A stretch of 64,000 nt of DNA. It comes from Microbacterium sp. H83. Its GTDB lineage: Bacteria; Actinomycetota; Actinomycetes; Actinomycetales; Microbacteriaceae. The stretch lies in assembly GCF_001650405.1 (NCBI RefSeq), contig NZ_LWCU01000023.1:149685-213684 (forward strand), given 5' to 3'. The position numbers and the translations under genes are program-made. Shown piece after piece: positions 27,051 to 36,915 of the stretch (position 1 is its first letter; the number at the start of each line of letters is the position of its first letter). A model generated the notes under the pieces. It was not told where the DNA came from. It searched no databases and was given only the letters and a program-made list of their open reading frames with translations.

Positions 27051-27524
27051 TTACGACTGGTCGAAGCTCGCGGACTCGGCGTCCGCGTGCGCGATTCCCC
27101 CGTGACCGGACACCGCGATGTTCTCCGGCGAGAGCAGGAAGACCTTCGAGGTGACGCGCTCGATGCGGCCGTACAGCCCGAGGGAGAGACCGCTCGCGAA
27201 GTCGATCAGACGGCGAGCGTCGGCGTCGCTCATCTGGGAGAGGTTGATGATGACCGGCACGCCTTCGCGGAAGCTCTCGGCGATGAGCTGGGCATCGCGG
27301 TACTGCTTCGGGTGCACGGTGAGGATCTCGTTCACTGCCCCTCCTGCGGGCTGACGCACCGCGACGGGACGACGCAGCGGGGTGACCGGAGCCGGGACCG
27401 GCTCTTCGCGGTCGCGGTCACGGTCGTGGCGGGCGCGGGCCGGGGCCTGCGTCTCCTCCTCGTAGACCTCTTCCTCGTCGGCGAGGCCGAGATACACCAT
27501 GGTCTTCTTCAGCGGGTTACCCAT
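27051..27524 (-). CDS. sepF: Cell division protein SepF
   Basis: A 157-residue protein. The N-terminal amphipathic helix [14 protein letters not shown] binds membrane; an acidic/Arg-rich linker (about 17-60) leads to the globular domain with [23 protein letters not shown] and [12 protein letters not shown]. SepF anchors FtsZ and is the main FtsZ membrane tether in actinobacteria lacking FtsA. CGGAGGACACG precedes the ATG. Confidence 0.96.
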   Translation of the reverse strand: MGNPLKKTMVYLGLADEEEVYEEETQAPARARHDRDRDREEPVPAPVTPLRRPVAVRQPAGGAVNEILTVHPKQYRDAQLIAESFREGVPVIINLSQMSDADARRLIDFASGLSLGLYGRIERVTSKVFLLSPENIAVSGHGGIAHADAESASFDQS

Positions 27525-27567
27525 CGTGTCCTCCGGTTCGAACGTCTCGGGCTGGTCTGATTAGAGG

Positions 27568-28248
27568 TTAACCCCGCTCGGGGCGGGGTCCTGTGATTGC
27601 GGAGCCGATCCGCAGGTGTGTCGCGCCCGCGGCGATGGCCTCGACGAAGTCGCCGGTCATGCCGGCGGAGATCCAGTGCGCGGTCGGCTCGACCGTGCGG
27701 ATGTCGTCCGCCACCGCGCGCAGGCGTGCGAATGCCGACGCGGGCTCCTCGTCCAGGGGTGCGACCGCCATGACGCCGCGGAGGGCGAGGCTCGGCAGCT
27801 CGAGGATGTGATCGGAGAGGGCGCGCGCCTCGTCGGGGCCGACGCCTCCGCGCCCCTGATCCTGCGTCAGGTTGACCTGCACGAGGACGTCCAGGACGTC
27901 GTCGCCGTCCGCCGCGCGGTGCAGGGCGTCCGCCAGGCGAGGGCGGTCGACGGAATGGACGACGTCGGCGCTGCGACGGATCGCCGCCGCCTTGTTCGTC
28001 TGCGCCTGCCCGATGAAGTGCCAGCGGAGGTCGAGGTCCGCCAGCTCGTCGGCCTTGGCGCCGAGCTCCTGCTGGCGGTTCTCCCCCACCTCCCGCACGC
28101 CCAGCGTCCGCAGATCGCGGACGAGGGACGCGGGATGGAACTTCGTCACCACGATCCGGGTGATCTCCCCCGGATCGCGGCCGGCCAGGCGCGCGGCGTC
28201 GACGATGCGCTCATCGATCGCCGACAGCCGCGACGCCAGGTCGGTCAC
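27568..28248 (-). CDS. PLP homeostasis protein YggS/PROSC
   Basis: A 226-residue alanine-racemase-fold protein binding pyridoxal phosphate. The PLP lysine lies in [23 protein letters not shown] and [13 protein letters not shown] are conserved. It buffers PLP and influences amino acid metabolism. GTG start overlaps the ftsZ stop by 4 bases (GTGA), showing translational coupling within the division operon. Confidence 0.93.
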   Translation of the reverse strand: MTDLASRLSAIDERIVDAARLAGRDPGEITRIVVTKFHPASLVRDLRTLGVREVGENRQQELGAKADELADLDLRWHFIGQAQTNKAAAIRRSADVVHSVDRPRLADALHRAADGDDVLDVLVQVNLTQDQGRGGVGPDEARALSDHILELPSLALRGVMAVAPLDEEPASAFARLRAVADDIRTVEPTAHWISAGMTGDFVEAIAAGATHLRIGSAITGPRPERG

Positions 28249-29396
28249 TTCAGGAATTCGGGGATGTCGATGTCGTCGTCGGCGAACGCCGGCTCGATGC
28301 TGGTCGTGGTGACGCGCTGCGGCTGCGGCTCCGCCTCGACCTTCTCGGGCTTCTGCGCGCTGTCGTCGTCGCGGGGCAGCTCCACCTCGGGCAGCGTGCT
28401 CGCGGCCGCGGGGCGGGTGACGACCATCGGGTCCAGACGCAGCGACGGCTCGCCGCCGTCGAAGCCCGCCGCGATCACGGTCACGCGCACCTCGTCGCCG
28501 AGCGTGTCGTCGATGACGGTACCGAAGATGATGTTCGCCTCGGGGTGCGCGGCCTCCTTGACGAGGTCGGCGGCGTCGTGGATCTCGAAGATGCCGAGGT
28601 TGGATCCACCCTGGATCGACAGCAGCACGCCGTGTGCGCCCTCGATGCTCGCCTCGAGCAGCGGCGACTCGACCGCGAGCTCGGCGGCCTTGATCGCGCG
28701 ATCGGCACCCCGTGCCGATCCGATGCCCATGAGGGCGGAACCCGCTCCCTGCATGACCGACTTGACGTCGGCGAAGTCGAGGTTGATGAGACCCGGCGTG
28801 GTGATGAGGTCGGTGATGCCCTGCACACCGGCGAGGAGCACCTGGTCTGCGGTCGCGAACGCCTCGATCATCGAGATGCCGCGATCGCTGATCTCGAGCA
28901 GACGGTCGTTGGGGACGACGATGAGGGTGTCGACCTCTTCCTTCAGCTTCGCGACGCCCGCCTCGGCCTGGCTCTGGCGACGACGTCCCTCGAAGGAGAA
29001 CGGCTTCGTGACGACGCCGATGGTGAGTGCGCCGATCGACTTGGCGATGCGGGCGACGACGGGTGCGCCGCCGGTTCCGGTTCCACCGCCCTCGCCGGCG
29101 GTGACGAAGACCATGTCGGCCCCGGTCAGCGCCTGCTCGATCTCCTCCGCGTGGTCCTCCGCGGCGCGACGGCCCACTTCGGGGTCCGCTCCGGCGCCGA
29201 GGCCGCGCGTGAGCTCGCGCCCCACGTCGAGCTTGACGTCGGCGTCGCTCATGAGGAGCGCCTGCGCGTCGGTGTTCACCGCGATGAACTCGACTCCGCG
29301 GAGACCGAGATCGATCATGCGGTTGACGGCGTTGACGCCGCCACCGCCGACGCCGACGACCTTGATCACGGCGAGGTAGTTCTGGTTCTGGCTCAT
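28245..29396 (-). CDS. ftsZ: Cell division GTPase FtsZ
   Basis: A 383-residue tubulin homologue. The GTP-binding signature [12 protein letters not shown] is intact, the synergy-loop aspartate region follows, and the C-terminal peptide [10 protein letters not shown] is the SepF/partner binding tail. CGGAGG precedes the ATG. The 177-bp upstream region before ftsQ holds its promoter(s), with an ACCTC-N5-GAGGT palindrome. Confidence 0.98.
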   Translation of the reverse strand: MSQNQNYLAVIKVVGVGGGGVNAVNRMIDLGLRGVEFIAVNTDAQALLMSDADVKLDVGRELTRGLGAGADPEVGRRAAEDHAEEIEQALTGADMVFVTAGEGGGTGTGGAPVVARIAKSIGALTIGVVTKPFSFEGRRRQSQAEAGVAKLKEEVDTLIVVPNDRLLEISDRGISMIEAFATADQVLLAGVQGITDLITTPGLINLDFADVKSVMQGAGSALMGIGSARGADRAIKAAELAVESPLLEASIEGAHGVLLSIQGGSNLGIFEIHDAADLVKEAAHPEANIIFGTVIDDTLGDEVRVTVIAAGFDGGEPSLRLDPMVVTRPAAASTLPEVELPRDDDSAQKPEKVEAEPQPQRVTTTSIEPAFADDDIDIPEFLK

Positions 29397-29450
29397 GGCC
29401 GGCCTCCGAATAATCGAGCCTGTTGTCTGGAAGGGATTCCGTGAGGGTGA

Positions 29451-29477
29451 ACCTTAAACCTCAACTAGAGGTGTAAA
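29451..29477 (-). promoter_or_regulatory. ftsZ promoter region with palindrome
   Basis: On the minus strand TTTACA (29477-29472) and TAAGGT (29456-29451) lie 15 bp apart. Between them is ACCTC-TAGTT-GAGGT (29472-29458). The region is far more AT-rich than its surroundings. The arms could bind a dimeric regulator such as an FtsR-type MerR protein, but this is inference. Confidence 0.4.
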
Positions 29478-29573
29478 GTATTTCCCGGTATTGGTTTCTC
29501 TTGTTCGAAGGTAAGCGTCGCGCCTGCGCGCGCTCGCAACCGCACGGGCGTGTCGCCCGTTTGGCGGGCGAAC

Positions 29574-30512
29574 CTAACCGACGACCGCGACTTCAGGCGA
29601 GGTCACGTCGATCGTCGAGGCGTCCGGCCGCGCGACGAGGGTCTTGGCGAGAGTCGCGCTCTTCAGCGGCGAGTCGTCGGAGCTCCCCCACACGACCGTC
29701 AGTCCGGTGCTCAGCGTGAGCGTCACGTCGTCGGCGGTCGTCGCGGTCACGCCGGTGAGCGCGGCGCGCACGTCGGCCGGGAGCGAGCGCACCACGAGCC
29801 CTGCGCTCTCGAAGGCGGCGGAGTCGATGCCGCCGTCGATGTCGAGGAGAGGCTGTCCGGCGGGCTGGTCGCTGGTGGTCGCGAGAGCGACTCCTGCCGC
29901 GTCGACGAGCGTGTAGCCGGCGTCCGACCGGAGGACGCCGATCGGCGTGCGCTCGACGATCCGCACCGTCAGGTCGTGCGGCGGCTTCGCCTCGAGCGCA
30001 TAGGTCTCGATGAGCGGGAAGGCGAGCAGCGCCGCCTTGACCTCGCTCGAGTCGACCAGGGCCAGCGGTGTTCCGACCTGGTCGGAGAGCGCCGACTCGA
30101 CGGCGGAGGCGTCGAGCGTCGTCGCGCCCACGACCGTGATCCGCTCGACGGCGAACAACGGGCTGTATGCGGCCGCGACGCTGCCGCCGATGATCACGAC
30201 GGCGACGCCGAGAGCCCCGAGCATGACCATCCTGCGGCGACGCGATCGCTGCGTGAACCGCCTGATCTCGGCGCGCAGCGCCTTCCGCCTGGCCCGGGCC
30301 GCGCGCCAGACGTCGCGCGTCGAGGTCGGGTGCTCGCCGTCGTCCGCCGCGGGCGCGGGGTTGCCGTCGAGCGGTCGGCCCTCGACGCGATCGCGGGGAC
30401 CGGGATCCGCACCCGCACCTCGATCGCGACGGGGCGCCGTACGGCCTGCGGACCCGGTGTCGCGCTCCGCGACACCGGGTGGCGGCGTGGGCGGCGGGGG
30501 CGGGCGGCGCAT
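29574..30512 (-). CDS. ftsQ: Cell division protein FtsQ
   Basis: A 312-residue bitopic protein. The cytoplasmic N-terminus (1-93) is Pro/Arg/Asp-rich and disordered-looking; the transmembrane helix is about 95-115; the POTRA domain starts FAVERITVVGATTLDASAV and the beta domain ends ASTIDVTSPEVAVV. It links early and late divisome parts. It starts 3 bp after murC. The cytoplasmic tail is longer than in E. coli, as usual in actinobacteria. Confidence 0.94.
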   Translation of the reverse strand: MRRPPPPPTPPPGVAERDTGSAGRTAPRRDRGAGADPGPRDRVEGRPLDGNPAPAADDGEHPTSTRDVWRAARARRKALRAEIRRFTQRSRRRRMVMLGALGVAVVIIGGSVAAAYSPLFAVERITVVGATTLDASAVESALSDQVGTPLALVDSSEVKAALLAFPLIETYALEAKPPHDLTVRIVERTPIGVLRSDAGYTLVDAAGVALATTSDQPAGQPLLDIDGGIDSAAFESAGLVVRSLPADVRAALTGVTATTADDVTLTLSTGLTVVWGSSDDSPLKSATLAKTLVARPDASTIDVTSPEVAVVG

Positions 30513-30515
30513 CGG

Positions 30516-31913
30516 CTACTCCCCGGTGGTCCGCAGCGACTCGAGCACCTGCGGGATGAGCTGGTACACGTTTCCGCAGCCGAGCGTGATCACGAAGTCG
30601 CCCTCGTGCGCCACGGACGCGGTGTAGTCGGCGGCCTGCTGCCAGTCGGCGACGAAGTGCACATGCGACGGATCCTGGAAGGCGCTGCTCACCAGCTCCC
30701 CGGTGACTCCGGGGACCGGGTCCTCACGTGCACCGTAGACGTCGAGCATGACCGTGTGATCGGCGTAGGTCTCGAGGACGTCCGCGAACTCCTGGTACAT
30801 GTGCTGCGTGCGCGAATAGGTGTGCGGCTGCTGGATCGCGATGATCCGCCCGGCGCCGGCGATCGAGCGCATGGCCTCGAGCGCCGCGCGCACCTCGGTG
30901 GGGTGGTGCGAGTAGTCGTCGTAGACCGTCACTCCCCGCTCGACGCCGTGCTGCTCCAGACGGCGCACGGTGCCCGCGAACCCCTCGACCGCCCGCACGG
31001 ACTCGTCGAGACGGAACCCGAGCGAGAGCAGCACCGCCACGGCGCCGGCGGCGTTGACGGCGTTGTGCACGCCGGGAACCGCGAGCTGGAGGTGCGCGCT
31101 CTCGCCGCGGTGGGTGATCGTCGCCGACACGGGGCCGGCCGCCACGATCCCGGTGAGGCGCACATCGGCATCCTCGGCCTGTCCGAACGTGACCACGTTC
31201 GGGTGCGAGAGACCTGCACCGACCCGGAGCGCCCCGCTGTCGTCGCTCGAGATGACGACGGCCTCGGACGCGGCGTCGGCGAACCGCACGAAGGCGTCGT
31301 GGAACGCCTCGTCCGAGCCGTAGTGGTCGAGGTGGTCGGGGTCGACGTTCGTGATGAGCGCGACGGCGGTGTCGTACAGCAGGAAGGTGCCGTCCGACTC
31401 ATCGGCCTCGATGACGAACAGGTCGCTCGATCCGGTGGCGCTGGAGACGCCGAGCTGCTCGATGACGCCGCCGTTGACGAAGTGCGGGTCGGCGCCGAGC
31501 GCCTGGAGCGCCGTGACGATCATGCCTGTGGAGGTGGTCTTGCCGTGGGCGCCCGCCACGGACACCAGCCGCCGCGAGCCGATCAGCCAGTGCAGGGCCT
31601 GCGAGCGATGGATCACGTGCAGGCCGCGCTCCTTCGCGAGCAGGAACTCCGGGTTCTCCGGCCAGATCGCGCCGGTGTGGACGACGGTGTCCGCGTCGCC
31701 GAGGTGGGCGGCGTCGTGGCCGACATGCACCGTCGCTCCTGCCGCGGCGAGGGCGCGGAGGTTGTCGCTGTCCGCCCGGTCGCTGCCGGACACACGGATC
31801 CCGGCATCCAGGAACATCTTGGCGAGTCCGCTCATGCCGGAGCCGCCGATCCCGATGAAGTGCGCGGAGGAGATCGTGTCGGGGATCGGGAGGGAGAGGT
31901 CAGGTCTGATCAT
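30516..31913 (-). CDS. murC: UDP-N-acetylmuramate-L-alanine ligase MurC
   Basis: A 465-residue Mur ligase adding the first stem-peptide residue. [12 protein letters not shown] is the N-terminal nucleotide loop, [11 protein letters not shown] the ATP loop, and [13 protein letters not shown] the C-terminal domain motif. A TAGACT hexamer 9 nt before the ATG suggests an internal promoter driving murC-ftsQ separately from murG upstream, from which it is separated by 63 bp. Confidence 0.97.
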   Translation of the reverse strand: MIRPDLSLPIPDTISSAHFIGIGGSGMSGLAKMFLDAGIRVSGSDRADSDNLRALAAAGATVHVGHDAAHLGDADTVVHTGAIWPENPEFLLAKERGLHVIHRSQALHWLIGSRRLVSVAGAHGKTTSTGMIVTALQALGADPHFVNGGVIEQLGVSSATGSSDLFVIEADESDGTFLLYDTAVALITNVDPDHLDHYGSDEAFHDAFVRFADAASEAVVISSDDSGALRVGAGLSHPNVVTFGQAEDADVRLTGIVAAGPVSATITHRGESAHLQLAVPGVHNAVNAAGAVAVLLSLGFRLDESVRAVEGFAGTVRRLEQHGVERGVTVYDDYSHHPTEVRAALEAMRSIAGAGRIIAIQQPHTYSRTQHMYQEFADVLETYADHTVMLDVYGAREDPVPGVTGELVSSAFQDPSHVHFVADWQQAADYTASVAHEGDFVITLGCGNVYQLIPQVLESLRTTGE

Positions 31914-31922
31914 GTCTGGTCC

Positions 31923-31928
31923 AGTCTA
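31923..31928 (-). promoter_or_regulatory. Putative internal promoter of murC-ftsQ
   Basis: TAGACT on the minus strand, 9 nt before the murC ATG, inside the dcw cluster at its largest internal gap (63 bp). Confidence 0.4.
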
Positions 31929-31976
31929 GTTTTCCGTGGCGACGGTGCGGGCTCCACGCCGCGCCCGCGTCGGGCG

Positions 31977-33053
31977 TCAAGAGCCGGCGACGGCCCGGTC
32001 GATGAGCGCGATGACGTTCTCGGTGCCGGTACGCGTGCCCACCCGTCCCGCCGCGGCGGCCATGGCGGCGAGCCGGGGGCGGTCGCCGAGGAGAGGGCGC
32101 ACGATCCGTCGCACGGCGTCGCCGTCGAAGGTCGCGTCGTCGAGGAGCTGCGCGGCCCCTGCGGCGACGGCGGATGCCGCGTTGAGCCGCTGCTCGCCGT
32201 TGCCGACCGAGTACGGCACATACAGGGCCGGGATCCCGAGCGCGCTGACCTCGCTGACGGTGGCCGCGCCCGACCGGCAGACGACGAGGTCGGCGAGCGC
32301 GAACGCGAGGTCCATCCGATCGACGTACCGCCGGAGTGCATAGCCCGGCACCTCGGGGTCGACCAGCTCGCTCCGCTCTCCCGTGACGTGCAGCAGCTGC
32401 CAGCCGGCCGCCAGGACATCCGCCCACGAATCCGCGAACGCCTCGTTGAGCCGTTGAGCTCCGAGCGAACCGCCGAACACGAGCAGGACGGGACGGGAGG
32501 CATCGAGTCCGAAGTGCTCCGCGGCCTCGGCACGCGTCGCGTCCCGATCGAGGGAGATCACCTCGGCCCGCAGGGGCATTCCCACGACCTCGGCACGGCG
32601 GAGCGGGGTGCCCTCGAAGGCCACGCCGACCGAGGCGGCTCGGCGCGCGCCGAGGACGTTGGCGAGCCCGGGCCGGGCGTTCGCCTCGTGCACGACGAAG
32701 GGGACGCCCTCGCGACGGGCGGCCATGTAGGCGGGGGCGGATGCGTAGCCGCCGAAGCCGACGACCACGTCTACGCCGTGCTCGCGGATGTGGGCGCGCA
32801 CCTGGGCGATCGCCCGCTGGAGACGCTGCGGGAAGCCGAGCGCCTGACGGTTCGGCCGCCGCGGGAACGGCACCTTGTCGACGATGAGCAGCTCGTAGCC
32901 CCGCTCCGGCACGAGTCGGGACTCGAGACCCTCTGCCGTGCCGAGGACGAGCACGGACGCGGACGCGTCGCGGTCGCGGAGCGCATCCGCCACGGCGAGC
33001 AGGGGGTTCACATGACCGGCGGTTCCCCCGCCGGCGAGAAGGTACGTGGTCAC
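31977..33053 (-). CDS. murG: Lipid II-forming GlcNAc transferase MurG
   Basis: A 358-residue GT28 glycosyltransferase converting lipid I to lipid II at the inner membrane face. LLAGGGTAGHVNPLLAVAD is the N-terminal glycine loop; GFGGYASAPAYMAA, FGGSLGAQRLNEAF and VCRSGAATVSEVSALGIPALYVP are donor and acceptor motifs. The GTG start overlaps the ftsW stop by 4 bases. Confidence 0.97.
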   Translation of the reverse strand: MTTYLLAGGGTAGHVNPLLAVADALRDRDASASVLVLGTAEGLESRLVPERGYELLIVDKVPFPRRPNRQALGFPQRLQRAIAQVRAHIREHGVDVVVGFGGYASAPAYMAARREGVPFVVHEANARPGLANVLGARRAASVGVAFEGTPLRRAEVVGMPLRAEVISLDRDATRAEAAEHFGLDASRPVLLVFGGSLGAQRLNEAFADSWADVLAAGWQLLHVTGERSELVDPEVPGYALRRYVDRMDLAFALADLVVCRSGAATVSEVSALGIPALYVPYSVGNGEQRLNAASAVAAGAAQLLDDATFDGDAVRRIVRPLLGDRPRLAAMAAAAGRVGTRTGTENVIALIDRAVAGS

Positions 33054-34306
33054 CGTGTGACCCTACCCCGCCCTGCCGCGGGCCGACGTCCAGCCTCCGT
33101 CGCCCGCACGGCGACGCGCTCCTCGCCGACCGGGAGCGTGCGCGCGAACGACAGCAGCACGCCGCATGCGATCAGCACGGCCAGCAGCGCCGTGCCGCCC
33201 TGGGACATGAACGGGAGCGGCACGCCCATGACCGGGAACACGCCGATGACGACGCCGATGTTCAGCACGGCCTGGCCCGTGATCCAGACCGTCAGCCCTC
33301 CCGCGGCGACGCGGATGAACGGGTCGTTCGTCTTGCGGATGACGTGGAACGCGCCGACCGTGAAGAGCGTGAAGAGGGCGAGCACCACGACGCACCCGAT
33401 GAGACCGAGCTCCTCGCCGACGATCGCGAAGATGAAGTCGTTGCCGGCGGCGGGCAGCCAGCCGTACTTCTCCTGCGAGTTGCCGAGACCCACCCCGAAG
33501 ATGCCGCCGGACGCCATCCCCCAGATGCCGTGGATCGACTGGTAGCAGTCGCCGGTGTACGCCGACATGTCGTCGCACGTGGCGGTGATGCGCCGCATCC
33601 GGTCGGTGCTGGAGAGCGCGTACGCGAGCACCGCCGCGACCCCGAGGATCACCGGGATGATGAAGAGTCTCAGCTTGACGCCGGAGAAGAACAGGCAGCC
33701 CAGCAGGATGAGCACCAGGACCATCGAGGTGCCGAGGTCGTTCCCGGCGATGACCGTGCCGATGGCGAGGAGCGCGACGGGGATCACGGGGATGAAGACG
33801 TGGTGCCAGGTGCCCAGCATGGCCTGCTTGCGCAGGAGGACGAAGGCGATCCAGATGGCCAGGGCGATCTTCATGAACTCGGACGGCTGCAGCGTGAACG
33901 AGCCGATCCCGATCCAGTTGCGGTTTCCGCCGTCCTCGATGCCGAGAGGGGTGAACACGACCATCTGCAGCGCGACCGCGAAGAACAGCGCCGGCCACGC
34001 CATGCGCTTGAAGAACGCCATCGGGAGCCGCGAGATGAGGAACATGAGCGGCACGCCCAGGATCGCGAAGACACCCTGGCGGAGCGCTCCGTCCATCGGG
34101 TTCTCTCCGCGGGAGACGGCCGTCGCGCTGGTCGCCGACAGGACCATCACCAGACCGAAGATCGTCAGCAGCAGCGCTGCCGACGCGATCATCAGGAACT
34201 CCGTCGAGACCGGGGTGAAGCGCCGGCCGAGCGACACCCGTGCCGCGAGACCGCCCGACGCCGTGCGACCCGACTCAGAGCGAGGGGGGCGTGCGACCTG
34301 CGTCAT
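33050..34306 (-). CDS. ftsW: Septal SEDS glycosyltransferase FtsW
   Basis: A 418-residue protein with about ten transmembrane helices. GGNRNWIGIGSFTLQPSEFMKI and GVGLGNSQEKYGWLPAAGNDFIFA (quoted in parts of the large outer loop) are SEDS signatures. It polymerises lipid II with FtsI. The start overlaps murD by 32 bp. The outer loop carries a cysteine pair, C244 and C254. Confidence 0.96.
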   Translation of the reverse strand: MTQVARPPRSESGRTASGGLAARVSLGRRFTPVSTEFLMIASAALLLTIFGLVMVLSATSATAVSRGENPMDGALRQGVFAILGVPLMFLISRLPMAFFKRMAWPALFFAVALQMVVFTPLGIEDGGNRNWIGIGSFTLQPSEFMKIALAIWIAFVLLRKQAMLGTWHHVFIPVIPVALLAIGTVIAGNDLGTSMVLVLILLGCLFFSGVKLRLFIIPVILGVAAVLAYALSSTDRMRRITATCDDMSAYTGDCYQSIHGIWGMASGGIFGVGLGNSQEKYGWLPAAGNDFIFAIVGEELGLIGCVVVLALFTLFTVGAFHVIRKTNDPFIRVAAGGLTVWITGQAVLNIGVVIGVFPVMGVPLPFMSQGGTALLAVLIACGVLLSFARTLPVGEERVAVRATEAGRRPAAGRGRVTR

Positions 34307-35813
34307 CGGTGCTCCCCCGGTCTATCCAGTCCCGCACCGCCTCGGCGAAGCGGTGGCCCCGATCCGCATAGCTGGAGAACTGGTCGAAGGATGCCGCGGC
34401 GGGGGCCAGCAGGACTGTGCCCTCTCCATCGACGATCCCGGCCGCGATCTCCACGACGCGGTTCATGACCTGTCCAGTCTCGCCAGCATCCACCTCGAAC
34501 ACCGGCACCGACGGCGCGTGTCGCTCGAATGCCGCCACGACGGAGGCGCGCTCCACGCCGATCACGACCGCCGCCCGGGCGGTGACACCCGCCGTGGCCA
34601 CGAGATCGGCGATGTCGACGCCCTTGAGGTCTCCGCCGACGATCCACACGGCCCCGGGATACGCACGCAGCGAGGATGCCGCGGCATGCGGGTTCGTGGC
34701 CTTCGAATCGTCGATCCAGGTCACGCCCTCGTGATGCGCGACGACCTCGATGCGGTGCGCGTCGAGCCTGAACTCCTGCAGAGCGGCGTGGATGCGCTCG
34801 GGCTCCACCCCGAACGACCGCGCGAGGGCGCTGGCCGCGAGGACGTTCTGCACCATGTGGGGAGCCGCGAGGCCGGCGACCGCGAGATCCGCGACCGTCG
34901 TGAGCTCCAGCGCGCTGCGGGCCCTGTCGTCGAGGAAGGCGCGGTCGACGAGGAGCCCGTCGACGACTCCCAGGTCGCTCGGGCCCGGTGTGCCCAGGTC
35001 GAAGCCGATCGCCCTGGCGCCCTCGACCACCTCGGCCTCCTCGACCATCTCCCTGGTCGCCTCGTCCGACTTGTTGTAGACGCAGGCGACGCGGGTGTTG
35101 CGGTAGACGATGGCCTTGGCGTCGCGGTAGGCCCTGGCGCTGCCGTGCCAGACGAGGTGGTCGTCGGCGAGGTTGAGGCATACGGACGCGTACGGGAAGA
35201 TCTCGCCCTCGGCGCGCGACTGGCCGAGGTACCAGAGCTGGTGACTGGAGAGCTCGACGACGAGGACGTCGAAGCCCGCGGGATCGCGCACGGCGTCGAG
35301 GACGGGGATGCCGATGTTCCCGCAGGGAGCCGCCCGGAGGCCGCCGGCGACGAGCAGCGACGCCGTCATCTGCGTGGTCGTGGTCTTGCCGTTCGTGCCC
35401 GTGATCAGCACCCACTCGGCAGGAGAGCCGTCGGGACGCGTGACCTTGTCGCGCACGCGCCACGCGAGCTCGACGTCTCCCCAGATCGCGATGCCCGATT
35501 CCCGGGCCCAGCGGATCACCGGGTGCGACGGCGGGAACCCGGGCGAGGCGACGATCACCTCGGGGGCGAACCCGCTCAGCGCGTCGGGGACCTCGGCGAG
35601 CGGACCGAGCTCGAGCCGGGCTCCGATCACCGGCAGCAGGCGTGCGTACTCCTCTTCGGCCGCCTCGCTGAGCACGAGGACCTCGGCACCGAGCTCGGTG
35701 AGGGTGTCGGCGACCGAGAAGCCCGTCATCGAGAGGCCGAGGACGGCGACTCGGAGACCCGACCAGTCCGCGTGCCAGCTGGTGAGGGTCGCGAGGCGGG
35801 ACTCAGTCGACAC
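34275..35813 (-). CDS. murD: UDP-MurNAc-L-alanine-D-glutamate ligase MurD
   Basis: A 512-residue Mur ligase adding D-glutamate. LGLSMTGFSVADTL is the N-terminal loop, ITGTNGKTTTTQM the ATP loop, and WIDDSKATNPHAA the C-terminal motif. Start is GTG, overlapping the mraY stop by 11 bp. The C-terminal end overlaps ftsW, again pointing to tight coupling. Confidence 0.97.
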   Translation of the reverse strand: MSTESRLATLTSWHADWSGLRVAVLGLSMTGFSVADTLTELGAEVLVLSEAAEEEYARLLPVIGARLELGPLAEVPDALSGFAPEVIVASPGFPPSHPVIRWARESGIAIWGDVELAWRVRDKVTRPDGSPAEWVLITGTNGKTTTTQMTASLLVAGGLRAAPCGNIGIPVLDAVRDPAGFDVLVVELSSHQLWYLGQSRAEGEIFPYASVCLNLADDHLVWHGSARAYRDAKAIVYRNTRVACVYNKSDEATREMVEEAEVVEGARAIGFDLGTPGPSDLGVVDGLLVDRAFLDDRARSALELTTVADLAVAGLAAPHMVQNVLAASALARSFGVEPERIHAALQEFRLDAHRIEVVAHHEGVTWIDDSKATNPHAAASSLRAYPGAVWIVGGDLKGVDIADLVATAGVTARAAVVIGVERASVVAAFERHAPSVPVFEVDAGETGQVMNRVVEIAAGIVDGEGTVLLAPAAASFDQFSSYADRGHRFAEAVRDWIDRGSTDDAGRTPPSL

Positions 35814-36915
35814 GCGTCAGCCACTCCACGTAGAAGAGACCGACCGCGGACACCGCGAGCAGACCCGCGATGATCCACATCCGGACCACGATGGTCACCT
35901 CCGACCATCCGCGCATCTCGAGGTGATGGTGGAACGGGCTCATCAGGAACAGGCGCTTGCCGCGGGTGATCTTGAAGTACGCGCGCTGCAGGATCACCGA
36001 GCCCGAGGCGAGGACGAAGACGCCGGCGATGATGAACAGCATCAGCTCCGTGCGGGTGAGGATCGCCATGGCGGTGACGACGCCGCCGATCGCCATCGAG
36101 CCGACGTCTCCCATGAACACCTTCGCCTTGGGGGCGTTCCACCACAGGAATCCGATGAGGCTCGCCGCGAAGGATGCCGCGATGATCGCGAGGCTGAACG
36201 GGTCTCGCACCTCATAGCATCCGCCGATGGCCGCCTTCTCGACGCCCTCTCCGACGCAGGACTGCTTGAACTGCCAGAAGGCGATGAGGCTGTACGCCCC
36301 GACGACGATGACACCGGCGCCCGCAGCGAGCCCGTCGAGCCCGTCAGTCAGGTTGACGCTGTTCGACGTCGCGACGCCGATGACCGAGATCCAGAGCAGG
36401 TAGAGCGCCCAGCCGACGATCGCGGTGAAGGCGAAGAGGTTCAGCCACGGGATGTCGCGGAACAGCGAGATCGAGCCGGATGCCGGAGTCTGGTCGAACC
36501 GGTTCGGGAAGTTCAGCGCGACGATCCCGAACGGGATCATGACGAGCAGCTGGCCGATGATCTTGCGCCAGCCGGAGAGGCCGAGGCTGCGCTGACTGCG
36601 GACCTTCATGTAGTCGTCGATGAATCCGACGATCCCGAACCCGACCATGAGCCAGATCACCAGGAGCGCCGAGAGCGCAGGAGTCCCGCCGCCGACGTAG
36701 ACGCCGGTGAAGTAGCCGACCATCGTGCCGACGATGAAGATCACACCGCCCATCGTCGGGGTGCCGCGCTTCGCCTCGTGGTTCGGGTTCTCGATCGCCT
36801 CGGGGGTGCGGATGACCTGCCCCCAGCCCCACTTCCGGAAGAGCCGGAGGAAGACGGGGGTCAGGAACAGGGTGAAGGCGAGCGAGATCGCGGCCGCCAT
36901 GATGAGTGACCTCAC
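35803..36915 (-). CDS. mraY: Phospho-MurNAc-pentapeptide transferase MraY
   Basis: A 370-residue protein with ten expected membrane helices, making lipid I. EAKRGTPTMGG, the FIDDY aspartate pair (D100, D101), NLTDGLDGLA and SPFHHHLE are catalytic motifs. The GTG at 36915 overlaps the murF stop in GTGA; an internal ATG five codons later is an alternative. A periplasmic loop contains the only cysteines, C220 and C233. Confidence 0.97.
   Translation of the reverse strand: MRSLIMAAAISLAFTLFLTPVFLRLFRKWGWGQVIRTPEAIENPNHEAKRGTPTMGGVIFIVGTMVGYFTGVYVGGGTPALSALLVIWLMVGFGIVGFIDDYMKVRSQRSLGLSGWRKIIGQLLVMIPFGIVALNFPNRFDQTPASGSISLFRDIPWLNLFAFTAIVGWALYLLWISVIGVATSNSVNLTDGLDGLAAGAGVIVVGAYSLIAFWQFKQSCVGEGVEKAAIGGCYEVRDPFSLAIIAASFAASLIGFLWWNAPKAKVFMGDVGSMAIGGVVTAMAILTRTELMLFIIAGVFVLASGSVILQRAYFKITRGKRLFLMSPFHHHLEMRGWSEVTIVVRMWIIAGLLAVSAVGLFYVEWLTRVD

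Noticed and set aside
29550..33545. 1331-codon plus-strand open frame across ftsQ, murC and murG
   Set aside because: Antisense shadow of conserved dcw genes; composition is not protein-like.
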